Assembly (NCBI GenBank): GCA_018266875.1
Contig: JAFDZR010000056.1
Coordinates: forward strand, 1-56,744
Source: Bacteroidota bacterium
GTDB lineage: Bacteria; Bacteroidota; Ignavibacteria; Tepidaquicellales; Tepidaquicellaceae
DNA: 56,744 nucleotides
Direction: 5' to 3'
Shown here: in pieces, positions 46,668 to 56,526 of the stretch
Position numbering within the stretch: position 1 is the first letter of the stretch
Layout: every line of letters starts with the position of its first letter
Translations under genes and position numbers: made by a program
The notes under the pieces: model-generated
Seen by the model: only the letters and a program-made list of their open reading frames with translations
The model's database searches: none
What the model was told of the DNA's origin: nothing

Positions 46668-47609
46668 ATGGACTATAAAGATTATTATAAAATATTAGGC
46701 GTAAATAAAAATGCAACACAGGATGAGATAAAAAAAGCTTACAGAAAACTTGCCGTTAAATATCATCCTGACAAGAACAAAGGTAAAAAAGAAGCTGAAG
46801 AGAAATTCAAGGAGATCAATGAAGCAAATGAAGTTCTGGGAGATAAAGATAAAAGGAAAAAATATGATGAACTCGGGGAGAACTGGAAATATTACCAACA
46901 GTCAGGCGGACAGCAGGATTTCGACTGGTCACAGTATGCAAATCAGGGAAGCGGTTATACACAATATACTTACGGAAATGATTTCGGGGATTCATTCAGC
47001 GGAACTGGATTTTCGGATTTCTTCGAAACATTATTTGGCGGAGGTGGATTCGGCTCTTCAAGGCAGAGCGAAAGAGGAAGCGCCAGAAAAGCAAATCTGA
47101 GAGGCGAGGATCTCAGCGCTGAAATGAGCATTACTCTTGAGGATGCATTTAAAGGATCGGAAAAATTATTCGACCTGAACGGTCAGTCAATTAAATTAAG
47201 GATAAAACCTGGAATTGCTAGCGGGCAGACGCTAAGATTAAGCGGAAAAGGCGGAGCCGGGATCAGAGGAGGAAATCCCGGTGATCTTCTGTTAAAGATT
47301 CATGTACTTCAGGATCCTCTTTACGAGAGAAAAGGTGATGATCTTTATACGGATATAAGAGTTGATCTTTATACTGCTGTGCTCGGAGGAAAAGCTTCGC
47401 TTAAGACTTTCAAAGGAACAATTAATATAAACATTCCAAAGGAAGCGCAGAGCGGAAAAGTACTGAGACTGCAGGGACTCGGAATGCCTAAATACGGAAA
47501 GACTAATGAAAGCGGTGATCTTTATGCAAAAATAATAGTTGAAACTCCGGTTAATCTGTCGGAAAAAGAACTGAAACTATTCAGGGAACTTGCGGAATTG
47601 AGAAAATAA
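46668..47609 (+). CDS. cbpA: DnaJ-type co-chaperone without zinc finger (CbpA-like)
   Basis: The 313-residue product begins with a J domain (residues 1-70) containing HPD at 33-35. A Gly/Phe/Ser/Gln-rich linker follows ([11 protein letters not shown]), then the DnaJ C-terminal substrate domain ([39 protein letters not shown]). The cysteine-rich zinc finger of DnaJ is absent, so it is of CbpA/type II. It works with DnaK (not in this window) to hold unfolded proteins. The gene follows the small membrane protein gene by 14 bases. Confidence 0.93.
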   Translation: MDYKDYYKILGVNKNATQDEIKKAYRKLAVKYHPDKNKGKKEAEEKFKEINEANEVLGDKDKRKKYDELGENWKYYQQSGGQQDFDWSQYANQGSGYTQYTYGNDFGDSFSGTGFSDFFETLFGGGGFGSSRQSERGSARKANLRGEDLSAEMSITLEDAFKGSEKLFDLNGQSIKLRIKPGIASGQTLRLSGKGGAGIRGGNPGDLLLKIHVLQDPLYERKGDDLYTDIRVDLYTAVLGGKASLKTFKGTININIPKEAQSGKVLRLQGLGMPKYGKTNESGDLYAKIIVETPVNLSEKELKLFRELAELRK

Positions 47610-47686
47610 ATTTCTTTAAGTGATCAAAGGAAATCTAAAATAACTGTTGGGATTATTCGCGGAAAATTCCTGCCAATACAAATATA

Positions 47687-49129
47687 CTATGGCGATATTT
47701 CATTTACTATTCGGGAAACATTCTTATCTACAATTGAAAGATCCTCAATGTCTGTGATCAAGTCACAATTGAGATCTGTAATTGACTCGCCTTTCACAAA
47801 ATTAAAGACACCGTTATCCACCATCCCTGCATCAGATATATCTATTATTCCGTCATTGTTCAGATCACCGCTGAAAATACAGTAACTGCCGGAAATCAGG
47901 ATTTGATTACTGCCGTACGCCTGGGAAGCGCCGGAGCTGAAATCGTAAAAATTGGAAGATGAAGAGGATAGGAATACACCACCGGCCTTGCTCCATGTTT
48001 CAATGTAATTGTTGTTGTCAAGTACTATATAATAATTTCCTTCGGATGCATTCATAAAATAAAGCTGCGCCCGGAAATTTGTGTCCTTCAAATAACCAAC
48101 CGTGGAGTCCACTATCTGATATGGACTTTTGGAATTTCTGAGATAAACATTCAATCTGTATGGATAAAAATTAATCTCTCTTTTTAAACCCTCCGGTATG
48201 ACTTTAAGGTCAAGTGTCAGACTTGGATATCCGGTTCTGAATTTCCACGGTTCATTGAATGCACCCTGAGGAGGTATACCGCCCTGTTTTACCCTCCAGT
48301 AGTAGTTGGTCCCGAATTCAAGTTCTGAGGTAAAATAATCTACAGTATCATACCCGTCAGGTCTTTCAATGTTATCATTGACAATTATATTTGAAAACAG
48401 AGAATCAGCCGCGATCTCAATTTCAGCATTGTAAGAAACAGGGAAACCCTTTATCCAGCTTAATTTCACGGGCCAATAATTATTTAAAGAATTATTGAGC
48501 GGAAATATTCTTTTCGGCGGAGTAAGAGGAACGCTGAGGCAGCAGAACTGATCCTCACATAACTCATCAGTGCTGAAAATATTTTCACTGTTGGAAAGCT
48601 GAATAATGTTCCCTGATAGTACAGCCCTGATATTTGTGAAAATACCGTTACCGTTTGTTTTCCAGGAGAACTGTTCTCCGAAGATACATGAGTTTAGATA
48701 AAGATCCGGATTAAAAAACCTTAAGCGGGTTATAAGTGTGCCGGTTGTATGAGATATAACCGGTTCGCTGCCGAATGGGACAGGAATTCCCTGTTCGATT
48801 TTCAGAGTGTCTTGGATTCTGCTGAAATTCCCGATATACTGCGGAGGAATTCTTTCAGTTCCGTATGTTGCAGTGTCAATAGAGTATATATAGTTCAGAT
48901 GTTCGTCAGAATATGAATAATCTAGAATAATAGTAAACTTCCCTGAGGAATATTTCAATTCAGTCTGGGGATAATTTTTATGGACAAGAACTATATCAAA
49001 ATATCCGAGATTTGAGGAGATGTAATTTCTGTTTGTAAGTTTAAGTTCAAACTCTGGATCAACAGAATATGCAGCTGACGAAAATATACTTAGCAGTAAA
49101 ACAGAAAAAATAAATTTTCTTATTTTCAT
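47687..49129 (-). CDS. Secreted protein with fibronectin-III-like domain and dockerin-like C-terminal module
   Basis: The 480-residue product has a signal peptide (1 to about 22). The N-terminal beta-rich domain (about 25-190, with FFNPDLYLNSCIFGEQFSWK) is not identified. Its position and strand pattern recall cohesin-like sandwiches, but this is a guess. A fibronectin-III-like domain follows (LSWIKGFPVSYNAEIEIA, then NYYWRVKQGG). The end is the shared module: EGNYYIVL, YIETWSKAGG, then calcium loop DLNNDGIIDISD and a degenerate second loop (DLNCDLITDIEDLS), ending IVNEISP. The second loop lacks the usual glycine, so this copy is weaker than the others. Confidence 0.82.
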   Translation of the reverse strand: MKIRKFIFSVLLLSIFSSAAYSVDPEFELKLTNRNYISSNLGYFDIVLVHKNYPQTELKYSSGKFTIILDYSYSDEHLNYIYSIDTATYGTERIPPQYIGNFSRIQDTLKIEQGIPVPFGSEPVISHTTGTLITRLRFFNPDLYLNSCIFGEQFSWKTNGNGIFTNIRAVLSGNIIQLSNSENIFSTDELCEDQFCCLSVPLTPPKRIFPLNNSLNNYWPVKLSWIKGFPVSYNAEIEIAADSLFSNIIVNDNIERPDGYDTVDYFTSELEFGTNYYWRVKQGGIPPQGAFNEPWKFRTGYPSLTLDLKVIPEGLKREINFYPYRLNVYLRNSKSPYQIVDSTVGYLKDTNFRAQLYFMNASEGNYYIVLDNNNYIETWSKAGGVFLSSSSSNFYDFSSGASQAYGSNQILISGSYCIFSGDLNNDGIIDISDAGMVDNGVFNFVKGESITDLNCDLITDIEDLSIVDKNVSRIVNEISP

Positions 49130-49425
49130 AATTTTTCAGGAAAATTTAAAAAATTGCATACAGCATAAACTATTGAGTATCAGATAAAAAGAATGATACA
49201 TTCAATTGCTGAAGCAATCCTGCTGCAAATAGAGTTTAAAATTTCTATATAAGAGATCAATTTTTGGGGTTGATATCTTTGGCCTTATAACAAAATAGTA
49301 AATTTAATATAAACAAAAAACAAAGTTTCCTGCGGATGGGTGAAATTTTTTACCTGATTTTTTTAAAAAATAAAAAAAGCCGTAATTTTCATTACGGCTT
49401 TTTAGAATATATTTAAAGATTCTGT
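49130..49425. other. Intergenic region between two secreted-protein genes, with terminator
   Basis: This AT-rich stretch of about 300 bases holds the promoter region of the downstream minus-strand gene (ATG at 49129) and, at 49374-49403, the terminator of the upstream gene. Nothing else is recognised. Confidence 0.5.
49374..49403 (-). terminator. Intrinsic terminator of the 1291-residue secreted-protein gene
   Basis: A perfect 13-base-pair stem (AAAAAGCCGTAAT / ATTACGGCTTTTT) with loop TTTC, rich in T on the minus strand, lies 23 bases after the stop codon. Confidence 0.9.
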
Positions 49426-52400
49426 TTAAAATCCCGGAAGTATATTTTTTAAATACCCGGAATCATTAATTATTGTCTGCTTACCTGTCTTTTCTCTGAC
49501 AACAGTTTTTTTATTATTCGGCGCAGCTCCGGGAGGAGCCTGCCTGGTTACGAAATTAAACGCATTGTTTTCAGTGATCGAAAGATCGGAAATATCAACC
49601 ACACCATCACCGGTAACATCAGTTGAAATATAACCTGCTGAAAAATTGAATGCATCGTTGTCAATATTCTGCAGATCGGAAAGATCCACAACTCCGTCCT
49701 GATTCACATCACCACTGTGTATGCAGTATTTCGAATTTACAAGGATCTCATTTGCTGAGTATGCCTGAGAAGCTGAAGTTGTAAAATCATATACAAAAGG
49801 ACTTCCGAATGTATAAGTCTCTCCGCCCGCTTTGCTCCATGTCTCAATACAGTTTCTGCTCTTTACCTGCAGATAATATATTCCCGTAGGTGCGTTTGCA
49901 AACAGAAAAGAGCCGGTGAAATTCAGAGAGTCAATTACACTTTTTGCGGAGTCAATGATTGCATAAGGAGCTGAAATGTTTCTGAGATAAATTCTGACAG
50001 TATCCTTAATGTTTAGTCTGCCGGAAAGATTCAGATATCCCTGATTTATGAGCGTAATTTGCGAAGGAGCTGCCAGTCCGACATTGAGCTTAACATTTAC
50101 ATTTTTAACCGGTGTTGAAGGATCATTAGAATTTACTTTCAGTACGCCTGTATACATTCCAGTAGCCAGTCCTGTGCTGTTGAAAGTAACATTTACATTC
50201 TGATCAGAGAATGCATTCAGAGAACCCGAAGTTGGAGATTCATCCACCCATGGAATTCCTTTTTCAAGTCTGACAGCCAGACTATTGTGAACATAAGTAT
50301 TGTTATACACAAGCTGAGTCGCTATTGTGCCTGTTGAATTTTCTATGCCGACAGTAGCGGAATTGTTCGGAGTATTTATTGTCTGGTACTGGAAAAATAT
50401 CCTGCCGTCTGAGTATATTATCACTTCAAATGTGTAAGGACCACCTGTACTGTAATGCGGAGCATCCTTATACTCAATAATGTATCTGTTATTTGCAACA
50501 TCATTATAGTATAAAACCTGTCCGGATGTTCTAAAGTCAAGATCATCCCAGAAGGGACATATATCATTATTCGGTTCCGTTGCTGAAGGAATTGAAGCGT
50601 TGGAATAAGCTACGTTTGTGGAAACCACATCAAAACTCATCCATCCGTTGGTACAAACTTTAAGACTTGAATAATTATTCCCGTAATAACTGAAACTGAA
50701 CGGCAGCGGCAGCACAACTGATCCGTCATCCGCTGTACCGTTTGTCCATGTTGCAATGGGAGTGCCGACTCCGGAAATATCAACCCAGTTGTAAGCCGGA
50801 CCGCCTGGTTCATCGCTGTCAATCCAGCTGTAACCGCCCGCGTCAGGTCCGCCCATACCGTCCGTTACTTCAGGACCTGAATAAATATCTGCAGCGCCTT
50901 TGGGCTGGTTCTCAATTCTTCTTATTATATCTTCACTGAAAATATTCCGGGTTCCTGCATTATCAAGGACAGTTGAAGATTCAGTTATTACCCAGTTCAG
51001 AGTAAACTGACCGACATTTCCAATATTCAGATTCTTGATTACGCTGTTGGATCCGAATGGTAAATACGCTTCAATGGAAGTTGCAGAAGTTGTAACTGTT
51101 GGGGGAATGCCTCTTCTGAGCGTTAGGTTATAAGTCTGTGAAGAAGCCAGCGAATCATTTCCGCTGTATGCATAAGCTCTCCACTGACCGATACTTGAAT
51201 CACCCTGGGCTAATCCGATCCCTGCCAGCAAAGAATCAAGTTTCGAATTTGTTATTGTTGTAATTGAATCATAACCTGAAGATGATGAACCCACAACAAA
51301 CTTTACATTTGCCTGGCTTGAAAAATCCGGTCCTGCATAAATCCATTTATAGGTCACACCCGCTCCTGATCTTGTCCAGTTAAAATTCTGCGGAGTTGAA
51401 TTTGTTGAGAGCGTTAGAATACCTGTATTATTTGCCGGTGAAGAAAGATTAAATGCAGTAAGAACCGGTTTCTTCCTTTTCAGAGTAATCGCTCTTGGTC
51501 CGTTGTTTGCCTTGAGCGAATCATTTGTTGCATTGTTTCTGAATGCCCATACATCCCATTGGCCTACCAGAGAGTCACCCTGCACTACACCGAGTCCTGC
51601 AAGTAGTGCGTCAAGCTGTCCGCTTGATACTGCAAGACTGTTTCCGGTGGGAATGAGTGTAATTTTTCTTGATGTGGCAAGAGGATTTCCGAATATCCAT
51701 TTATATGATGCAGTGGAAGAAGAAGTATCCCATGTAAAAGTGCTGTTTGTATTATCGTTAGGGAATGTTTCAATTCTTGAGCCCGGAGCGGGTGAATTCA
51801 GATTAAATGAATTCAAAGGATAAGTTGAGATCTGAACACCAGCGGTCCATGCATTGTAAATTCCCGCATAATCATCCATCCACAAAGGCCATAACTTCCC
51901 GTTACCTGAAGTCACTCCAATGTAATCTCCCTGATAACCTGCTGCAATTCCTGATACTCCGATTGACTTTGGTTTGAATCTGTGATCACTTACAAGCATA
52001 TCTGTCCAGGTGTTTCCGCCGTCAAGGGATCTTGACAAATAAATTTCAGATGAGTCTGAAGCTGTGTTTCTGTCATCATAATAAACAACATTAACTCCTC
52101 CTGCTTCATCAACTCTGATTGCAGGAAACCACTGATACTTTCCGTTATTTAAAGGATCCTGATTAACTCTTATGCCCGCTGACCATGAAGATCCTCCGTC
52201 AGTTGATCTGTGGAGAACTACATCAGGATCTGAACCTGCCGGAGCGAGATTTGATTCTGAGGAAACGGTGTAAATCCATCCGTTCCTCGGTCCGCCGCTT
52301 TTGTCTACATCAAGTCTTGTAAATCCGTTTACTCTTATTCCCGATTTTGAAGCAAATGTACCTCTTATGCCGTTCATGTCATATGCATTTTCAGTCACAG

Positions 52401-53301
52401 TCCAGCTGGTTCCGCCGTTTGTGGATTTTGCAAATCCTGCAAAATCTTCAGTAAAAGGAGAACTTGTCATTGGAGCAGCCCATATAACATAAACTTCTCC
52501 GTTTGGTCCTGTCCTTATATCGCATCCCTGTGAATAGTGTCCTGAAGGTGGATTATTTATCTGCTGAGGAGTTGACCAGGAAACTCCGCCGTTTGTAGTA
52601 TAGGAAATGTCAATCGGTGGAGCCGCGGCTGTGAATAATGACCATACGCAGTAAGATCTGCCGTAATAAGGACTTGAAGGATTATCATCTGTTCCGGCCA
52701 TGTTTTTATCCTGTGAACCGGAAATTATTGTATAATTACTTGACCAGGAAATTCCGTTATCTGTTGAATAATTTGCAAAAATCCCCGATGTCGTATAACC
52801 AAGATGAGTCTGCAATAAAACCCCGTTTTTGTCAAGCGTTATACCGGGATCTCCTCCCTGATTCGGAACCGGTGTCCCGCCTGATAATTTCATAGTATCA
52901 GAACCGAACCAGGATGCTCCGCCGTTTGTGGTTACATAAATACCCTCGCTTATAAAAAGCGTTCCGGTATTATTGAAAGCGTTTGAAGAACCGAACATTA
53001 TCAGCGGATTAAGTGGATGTCTGACAATGTTTACTTCAGACTGGTAACTGTTGGATCTCGGGAGCACCCGCACATTTGGAGCTACTGCGACTACTTCATT
53101 TGGATTATTGTAATATCTTGTCTGTGTATTCGGATTAACAAAATCGAATACCTGTGGCAATGGAGCTGTTATCCTTATGCTCGGATCATATATGTTAGTA
53201 GACAGGCGGTCGTCCCATTTCTGAGCGACCTGATTACTTTGTCCTGTGAAGAAAACATAACTGACCAGGATTAAGGGAAGCACATTGAATAATTTTCTCA
53301 T
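49426..53301 (-). CDS. Large secreted Asp-box (sialidase-like) protein with dockerin-like C-terminal module
   Basis: The 1291-residue product has a signal peptide (1 to about 24). The first 480 or so residues contain six Asp boxes, for example YVTTNGGASWFG, YSTDNGISWSS, YTTNGGVSWST, KSTNGGTSWTV, RSTDGGSSWSA and RSLDGGNTWTD, the pattern of a six-bladed sialidase/BNR propeller. Two SusE-like repeats follow (LDALLAGLGVVQGD and LDSLLAGIGLAQGD), then Ig-like and nidogen-like parts (SLKVCTNGWMSFD), a further Ig-like segment (SGSLNAFSDQNVNV) and the shared module (YYLQVKSRNCIETWSKAGGE; loops DVNQDGVVDLSD and DVTGDGVVDISD at about 1195-1250). A 40-residue tail follows (APPGAAPNNKK). Sialidase activity is unproven. 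Confidence 0.82.
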   Translation of the reverse strand: MRKLFNVLPLILVSYVFFTGQSNQVAQKWDDRLSTNIYDPSIRITAPLPQVFDFVNPNTQTRYYNNPNEVVAVAPNVRVLPRSNSYQSEVNIVRHPLNPLIMFGSSNAFNNTGTLFISEGIYVTTNGGASWFGSDTMKLSGGTPVPNQGGDPGITLDKNGVLLQTHLGYTTSGIFANYSTDNGISWSSNYTIISGSQDKNMAGTDDNPSSPYYGRSYCVWSLFTAAAPPIDISYTTNGGVSWSTPQQINNPPSGHYSQGCDIRTGPNGEVYVIWAAPMTSSPFTEDFAGFAKSTNGGTSWTVTENAYDMNGIRGTFASKSGIRVNGFTRLDVDKSGGPRNGWIYTVSSESNLAPAGSDPDVVLHRSTDGGSSWSAGIRVNQDPLNNGKYQWFPAIRVDEAGGVNVVYYDDRNTASDSSEIYLSRSLDGGNTWTDMLVSDHRFKPKSIGVSGIAAGYQGDYIGVTSGNGKLWPLWMDDYAGIYNAWTAGVQISTYPLNSFNLNSPAPGSRIETFPNDNTNSTFTWDTSSSTASYKWIFGNPLATSRKITLIPTGNSLAVSSGQLDALLAGLGVVQGDSLVGQWDVWAFRNNATNDSLKANNGPRAITLKRKKPVLTAFNLSSPANNTGILTLSTNSTPQNFNWTRSGAGVTYKWIYAGPDFSSQANVKFVVGSSSSGYDSITTITNSKLDSLLAGIGLAQGDSSIGQWRAYAYSGNDSLASSQTYNLTLRRGIPPTVTTSATSIEAYLPFGSNSVIKNLNIGNVGQFTLNWVITESSTVLDNAGTRNIFSEDIIRRIENQPKGAADIYSGPEVTDGMGGPDAGGYSWIDSDEPGGPAYNWVDISGVGTPIATWTNGTADDGSVVLPLPFSFSYYGNNYSSLKVCTNGWMSFDVVSTNVAYSNASIPSATEPNNDICPFWDDLDFRTSGQVLYYNDVANNRYIIEYKDAPHYSTGGPYTFEVIIYSDGRIFFQYQTINTPNNSATVGIENSTGTIATQLVYNNTYVHNSLAVRLEKGIPWVDESPTSGSLNAFSDQNVNVTFNSTGLATGMYTGVLKVNSNDPSTPVKNVNVKLNVGLAAPSQITLINQGYLNLSGRLNIKDTVRIYLRNISAPYAIIDSAKSVIDSLNFTGSFLFANAPTGIYYLQVKSRNCIETWSKAGGETYTFGSPFVYDFTTSASQAYSANEILVNSKYCIHSGDVNQDGVVDLSDLQNIDNDAFNFSAGYISTDVTGDGVVDISDLSITENNAFNFVTRQAPPGAAPNNKKTVVREKTGKQTIINDSGYLKNILPGF

Positions 53302-53373
53302 AGGAAAATTCCCTTTCTTTAGGTTTAAGATGTTTAAAAAAAATTAAAAATAAATTAGGAAAATTTTTTATTT

Positions 53374-53380
53374 GGGGGGG
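53374..53380. repeat. Run of seven G upstream of the large Asp-box protein gene
   Basis: Seven consecutive G lie 73 bases upstream of the ATG at 53301 in a region otherwise almost only A and T. Homopolymer runs of this kind in promoter regions can vary in length. Here the run is rather short. Confidence 0.8.
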
Positions 53381-53498
53381 TGAAAAAATTGAAAAATTGA
53401 AATACAATTTTCGTAATTAGATTCGGCAATTATTTTTTGAATGAATAAATGTATACGATTTACATTAAACAATCAATTTATTTTATCTGAAAAATTAA

Positions 53499-53528
53499 AA
53501 AACCGCGGATAGAGATTATCCGCGGTTT
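53499..53528 (-). terminator. Intrinsic terminator of the 952-residue secreted-protein gene
   Basis: A perfect stem AACCGCGGATA (53501-53511) with TATCCGCGGTT (53517-53527) and loop GAGAT lies 30 bases after the stop codon, flanked by A on the left, which gives T on the minus strand. Confidence 0.88.
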
Positions 53529-53559
53529 AAATTTAAATCTTTAAATAAAGATCAATATT

Positions 53560-56418
53560 TTATCTTTCGCCAACCCTTAATCCGTTGGAAGAATTTTCTT
53601 CAGGAGTCTTTACCTGAATTTTTTCTTCACGTCTGATGGGAGCTTTATTGATTTTTGATCTTTCCAGTCTTTGTTTCAATACTTCATTTAATACAGGTGA
53701 TTCTTTTTCCTGCGTTTGCTGCTGATTTAATTGCTCGCTTATTACTTTCTTATGCAGTTCATACTTTATCCTGTCCTGTTCTGTTTTGAGTTCAGGTACA
53801 TTATCGTTTGTATTCACAGGAACCGGTTCAGCTCCGGGAGGTGCTACCAGTCCTACAAAGTTGAATGCATTATTATCTGCAATTGCATAGTCTGAAATGT
53901 CGGCAAAGAAGTCACCGTTCAGATCGCCTATGACATAACCTGAAGCAAAGTTAAAAGCCTGATTATCTATGATAGTTAGATCTGATACATCAATAAAATC
54001 ATCCTGATTGCAGTCGCCGCTGTACTGACCTTTATAGAAAGGAGAAGTACTTACAGTAGCCATGTTATTACCGTATGACGCATTGTTCGGGACGAAGTTA
54101 TAATTAGTATTTGCACCTCTGGTATAAGTAGGCGCAACAGCGCTCCAGGTTTCCAGCGCATTTCTGTGTCTTACCACTTTATAATAATCTCCGGTTAATG
54201 CTTTTTGGAAATCCAGACCCACCGTCACAGCGTTTGGACCCATGACTGAACTTGCGGAATCAACAGCTATATTCGGGAAATCCTGTCTGTATAAAAATAC
54301 AGTGACTGTATCTTCATAATTCCAATATGGGTTAGTTGGAATAAACATTCCCTGATTAAGCAGTCCGATCGTATTGGATACCGGAGTTGCCAGCGTCTGA
54401 ACGCATACATTATCAACCCAGATATCATTTCCAAATCCGCTTCTTGCTCTTAGTCTTACTTTATTTGTAAAGTATGGAAGTTTGTATATTTTTGATCTCC
54501 ATTCGCGGGTAGAAGGCGTAAACTGTCCGCCCCCAGTGAATACAGTATTCAGAGGACCTGCCTGTGCGCCGAGTCCGCCCCATAATTTTGCAAATACATT
54601 CCATGTAGCTCCGCTGTTTGCGGAAGTTTCTACTATTAATGAATCAACATTTCCGCCTGACCATGGCCGGTAAGCTTCATCAAAAGTCAAGTAAGTTGTA
54701 GTAGATAAAAATGTAGATGGAAAATCATATGAAGTCAGAGACTGAACAGTACCGGTGCTGGCTGACCATGAATTGAATCTTGCAGCCCCTGTTCCGCCTA
54801 TTCCGTAAGCGCTGGGAATTGATTTTCTGCCCCAGTAATTTGTACCGGAATATTGTTCAAAAAGCTGTGTCGAAACAAATGGAGTTGTTGAAGTACCGCT
54901 GTCAATTGCACATGAGAAATCCTCACAAGGTCTCGGACTTGTAATATCCACAAGTGATGTATATGCCTGGTATCTTCCGCCGGTAGAAGTATTCTGTTCA
55001 CACCAGTAAGGAAGAATTTTTCCTTCTCCACCGTTTGTTATACCTATGTAATCTCCCTGATATCCTGCTGCTGTTCCAGAGATCGGAATTGGTTTGAATT
55101 TATGATCAGAGACTTTGATATCAACAAATGTAACTCCTCCGTCAGTTGAGCGGGAAAGATATATTTCAGCTGAATCATTCGTAGGTACGTTCCTTGTGCT
55201 GTAGTAACATACATTAATTCCGCCCGTTGCATCAACATCTACAGCAGGACACCATTCATATGAGCCGGCGGGATTCTGATTGACTCTTGTTCTGGTCCAT
55301 GTCGCTCCGCCGTCAGGTGTTTTCATTAATACAATATCTCCATTGTCCAGCGCAGGTGCAAAATTCTTTTCTGCCATTACAACATAATCATCGTCCCTTG
55401 ATGGAAGACAGGATCTGTCAGTGGCAATTCTTGGAAAACCGTTAGCTCTTATTATTGAACTGGAAGGTGTAAGAAAATCTGCAGATCTGATACCGTTAGT
55501 ATTGACCTTTGTATCAGACATGTCAGACCATGAAGTTCCTCCGGTTCCAGATTCAGCCCAGCCCAGATAATCCTCAGTGGAATTCTGTCCGTTGGTAGTG
55601 CAGTTTGCATATACTACTCTTACCCAACCGTATATGTCAACAGTCAGATCACAGCCCTGATGATGATGACCTGCTGAAGGCACAGGACTTACGGGAACTA
55701 TGTTAGACCAGCTTACTCCGCCGTCTGTAGAGTAAGTAGCAACTATTCTGTTTGCATAAGCTCCGCTGAATTCAGTATAAACTGTGTAAAGCCTGTCCTT
55801 ATAAGCGCTGTAAGGATTGACGTCGACTGCAGAAAGATTCTTATCTACACCTGTTCCGGCTCCTCCCGGAATATAAGTTATTCCTGACCACGTCGAACCG
55901 AAATTATCGGAATACGAAGATCCAAGCGGTCCTGCTGATGTAAGAAAAGTAATTACAAGTCTGTTTGTGCTCATTATCATAGGTGCCGGGTCGCCGTAAT
56001 TAAATACTGTCGTATCATCTCCAAACCAAGTTACGCCTCCGTCAGTGGTTACATAATGTCCTGTGCTGAATGTTGTTGTACCGCCTACATTGTAAGTGTT
56101 GGCTGAACCGAACATAATGTTTGGATTAGTAGGATGACGTGTAATTGGTGTTTCACTTTGTGTTCTGGCTGTGGTTGGATGAACTCTGAAGTTCGGTCCG
56201 ACAGCAAACACACCTTGAGGAGTGGAAAAATATCTTGTTTCATTACTAAAATTCCTGTTGTCTCCTTCAGGTAATGCAGTATAACTGCCAATTGGATTGA
56301 TATCAATTCTTGTACTTGGATTATTCCATCTCGGATCATCATCATTTGGTGAAAATCCGGAATTTAAAATCCAAAAAGCCGAAATGATAATCGAAATTAA
56401 AAGTAATTTTACTTTCAT
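53560..56418 (-). CDS. Large secreted Asp-box (sialidase-like) protein with dockerin-like C-terminal module
   Basis: The 952-residue product has a signal peptide (1 to about 22). Its N-terminal region of about 490 residues resembles that of the neighbouring 1291-residue protein and has Asp boxes: YVTTDGGVTWFG, YSDNFGSTWSG, YSTDGGVSWSN, KTPDGGATWTR and RSTDGGVTFVD, plus a weaker one. A jelly-roll-like segment follows (CEDFSCAIDSG; then NDIWVDNVCVQT). The shared module comes next (GDYYKVVRHRNALETWS; loops DCNQDDFIDVSD and DLNGDFFADISD). A 95-residue Glu/Lys/Gln-rich tail (about 858-952) has no counterpart in the neighbours. It has no PNPFNP motif. The upstream region carries the element matching positions 5-24. 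Confidence 0.82.
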   Translation of the reverse strand: MKVKLLLISIIISAFWILNSGFSPNDDDPRWNNPSTRIDINPIGSYTALPEGDNRNFSNETRYFSTPQGVFAVGPNFRVHPTTARTQSETPITRHPTNPNIMFGSANTYNVGGTTTFSTGHYVTTDGGVTWFGDDTTVFNYGDPAPMIMSTNRLVITFLTSAGPLGSSYSDNFGSTWSGITYIPGGAGTGVDKNLSAVDVNPYSAYKDRLYTVYTEFSGAYANRIVATYSTDGGVSWSNIVPVSPVPSAGHHHQGCDLTVDIYGWVRVVYANCTTNGQNSTEDYLGWAESGTGGTSWSDMSDTKVNTNGIRSADFLTPSSSIIRANGFPRIATDRSCLPSRDDDYVVMAEKNFAPALDNGDIVLMKTPDGGATWTRTRVNQNPAGSYEWCPAVDVDATGGINVCYYSTRNVPTNDSAEIYLSRSTDGGVTFVDIKVSDHKFKPIPISGTAAGYQGDYIGITNGGEGKILPYWCEQNTSTGGRYQAYTSLVDITSPRPCEDFSCAIDSGTSTTPFVSTQLFEQYSGTNYWGRKSIPSAYGIGGTGAARFNSWSASTGTVQSLTSYDFPSTFLSTTTYLTFDEAYRPWSGGNVDSLIVETSANSGATWNVFAKLWGGLGAQAGPLNTVFTGGGQFTPSTREWRSKIYKLPYFTNKVRLRARSGFGNDIWVDNVCVQTLATPVSNTIGLLNQGMFIPTNPYWNYEDTVTVFLYRQDFPNIAVDSASSVMGPNAVTVGLDFQKALTGDYYKVVRHRNALETWSAVAPTYTRGANTNYNFVPNNASYGNNMATVSTSPFYKGQYSGDCNQDDFIDVSDLTIIDNQAFNFASGYVIGDLNGDFFADISDYAIADNNAFNFVGLVAPPGAEPVPVNTNDNVPELKTEQDRIKYELHKKVISEQLNQQQTQEKESPVLNEVLKQRLERSKINKAPIRREEKIQVKTPEENSSNGLRVGER

Positions 56419-56526
56419 TTGGGTTTCCTTTCAGATTAGGTTTTTAAAGAAAATATTGCAGTTGAATATATTTATCCGTTTTAATTTTAATTTTCAAGTC
56501 TATTTTTTCGTAATTTATGAATAAAA

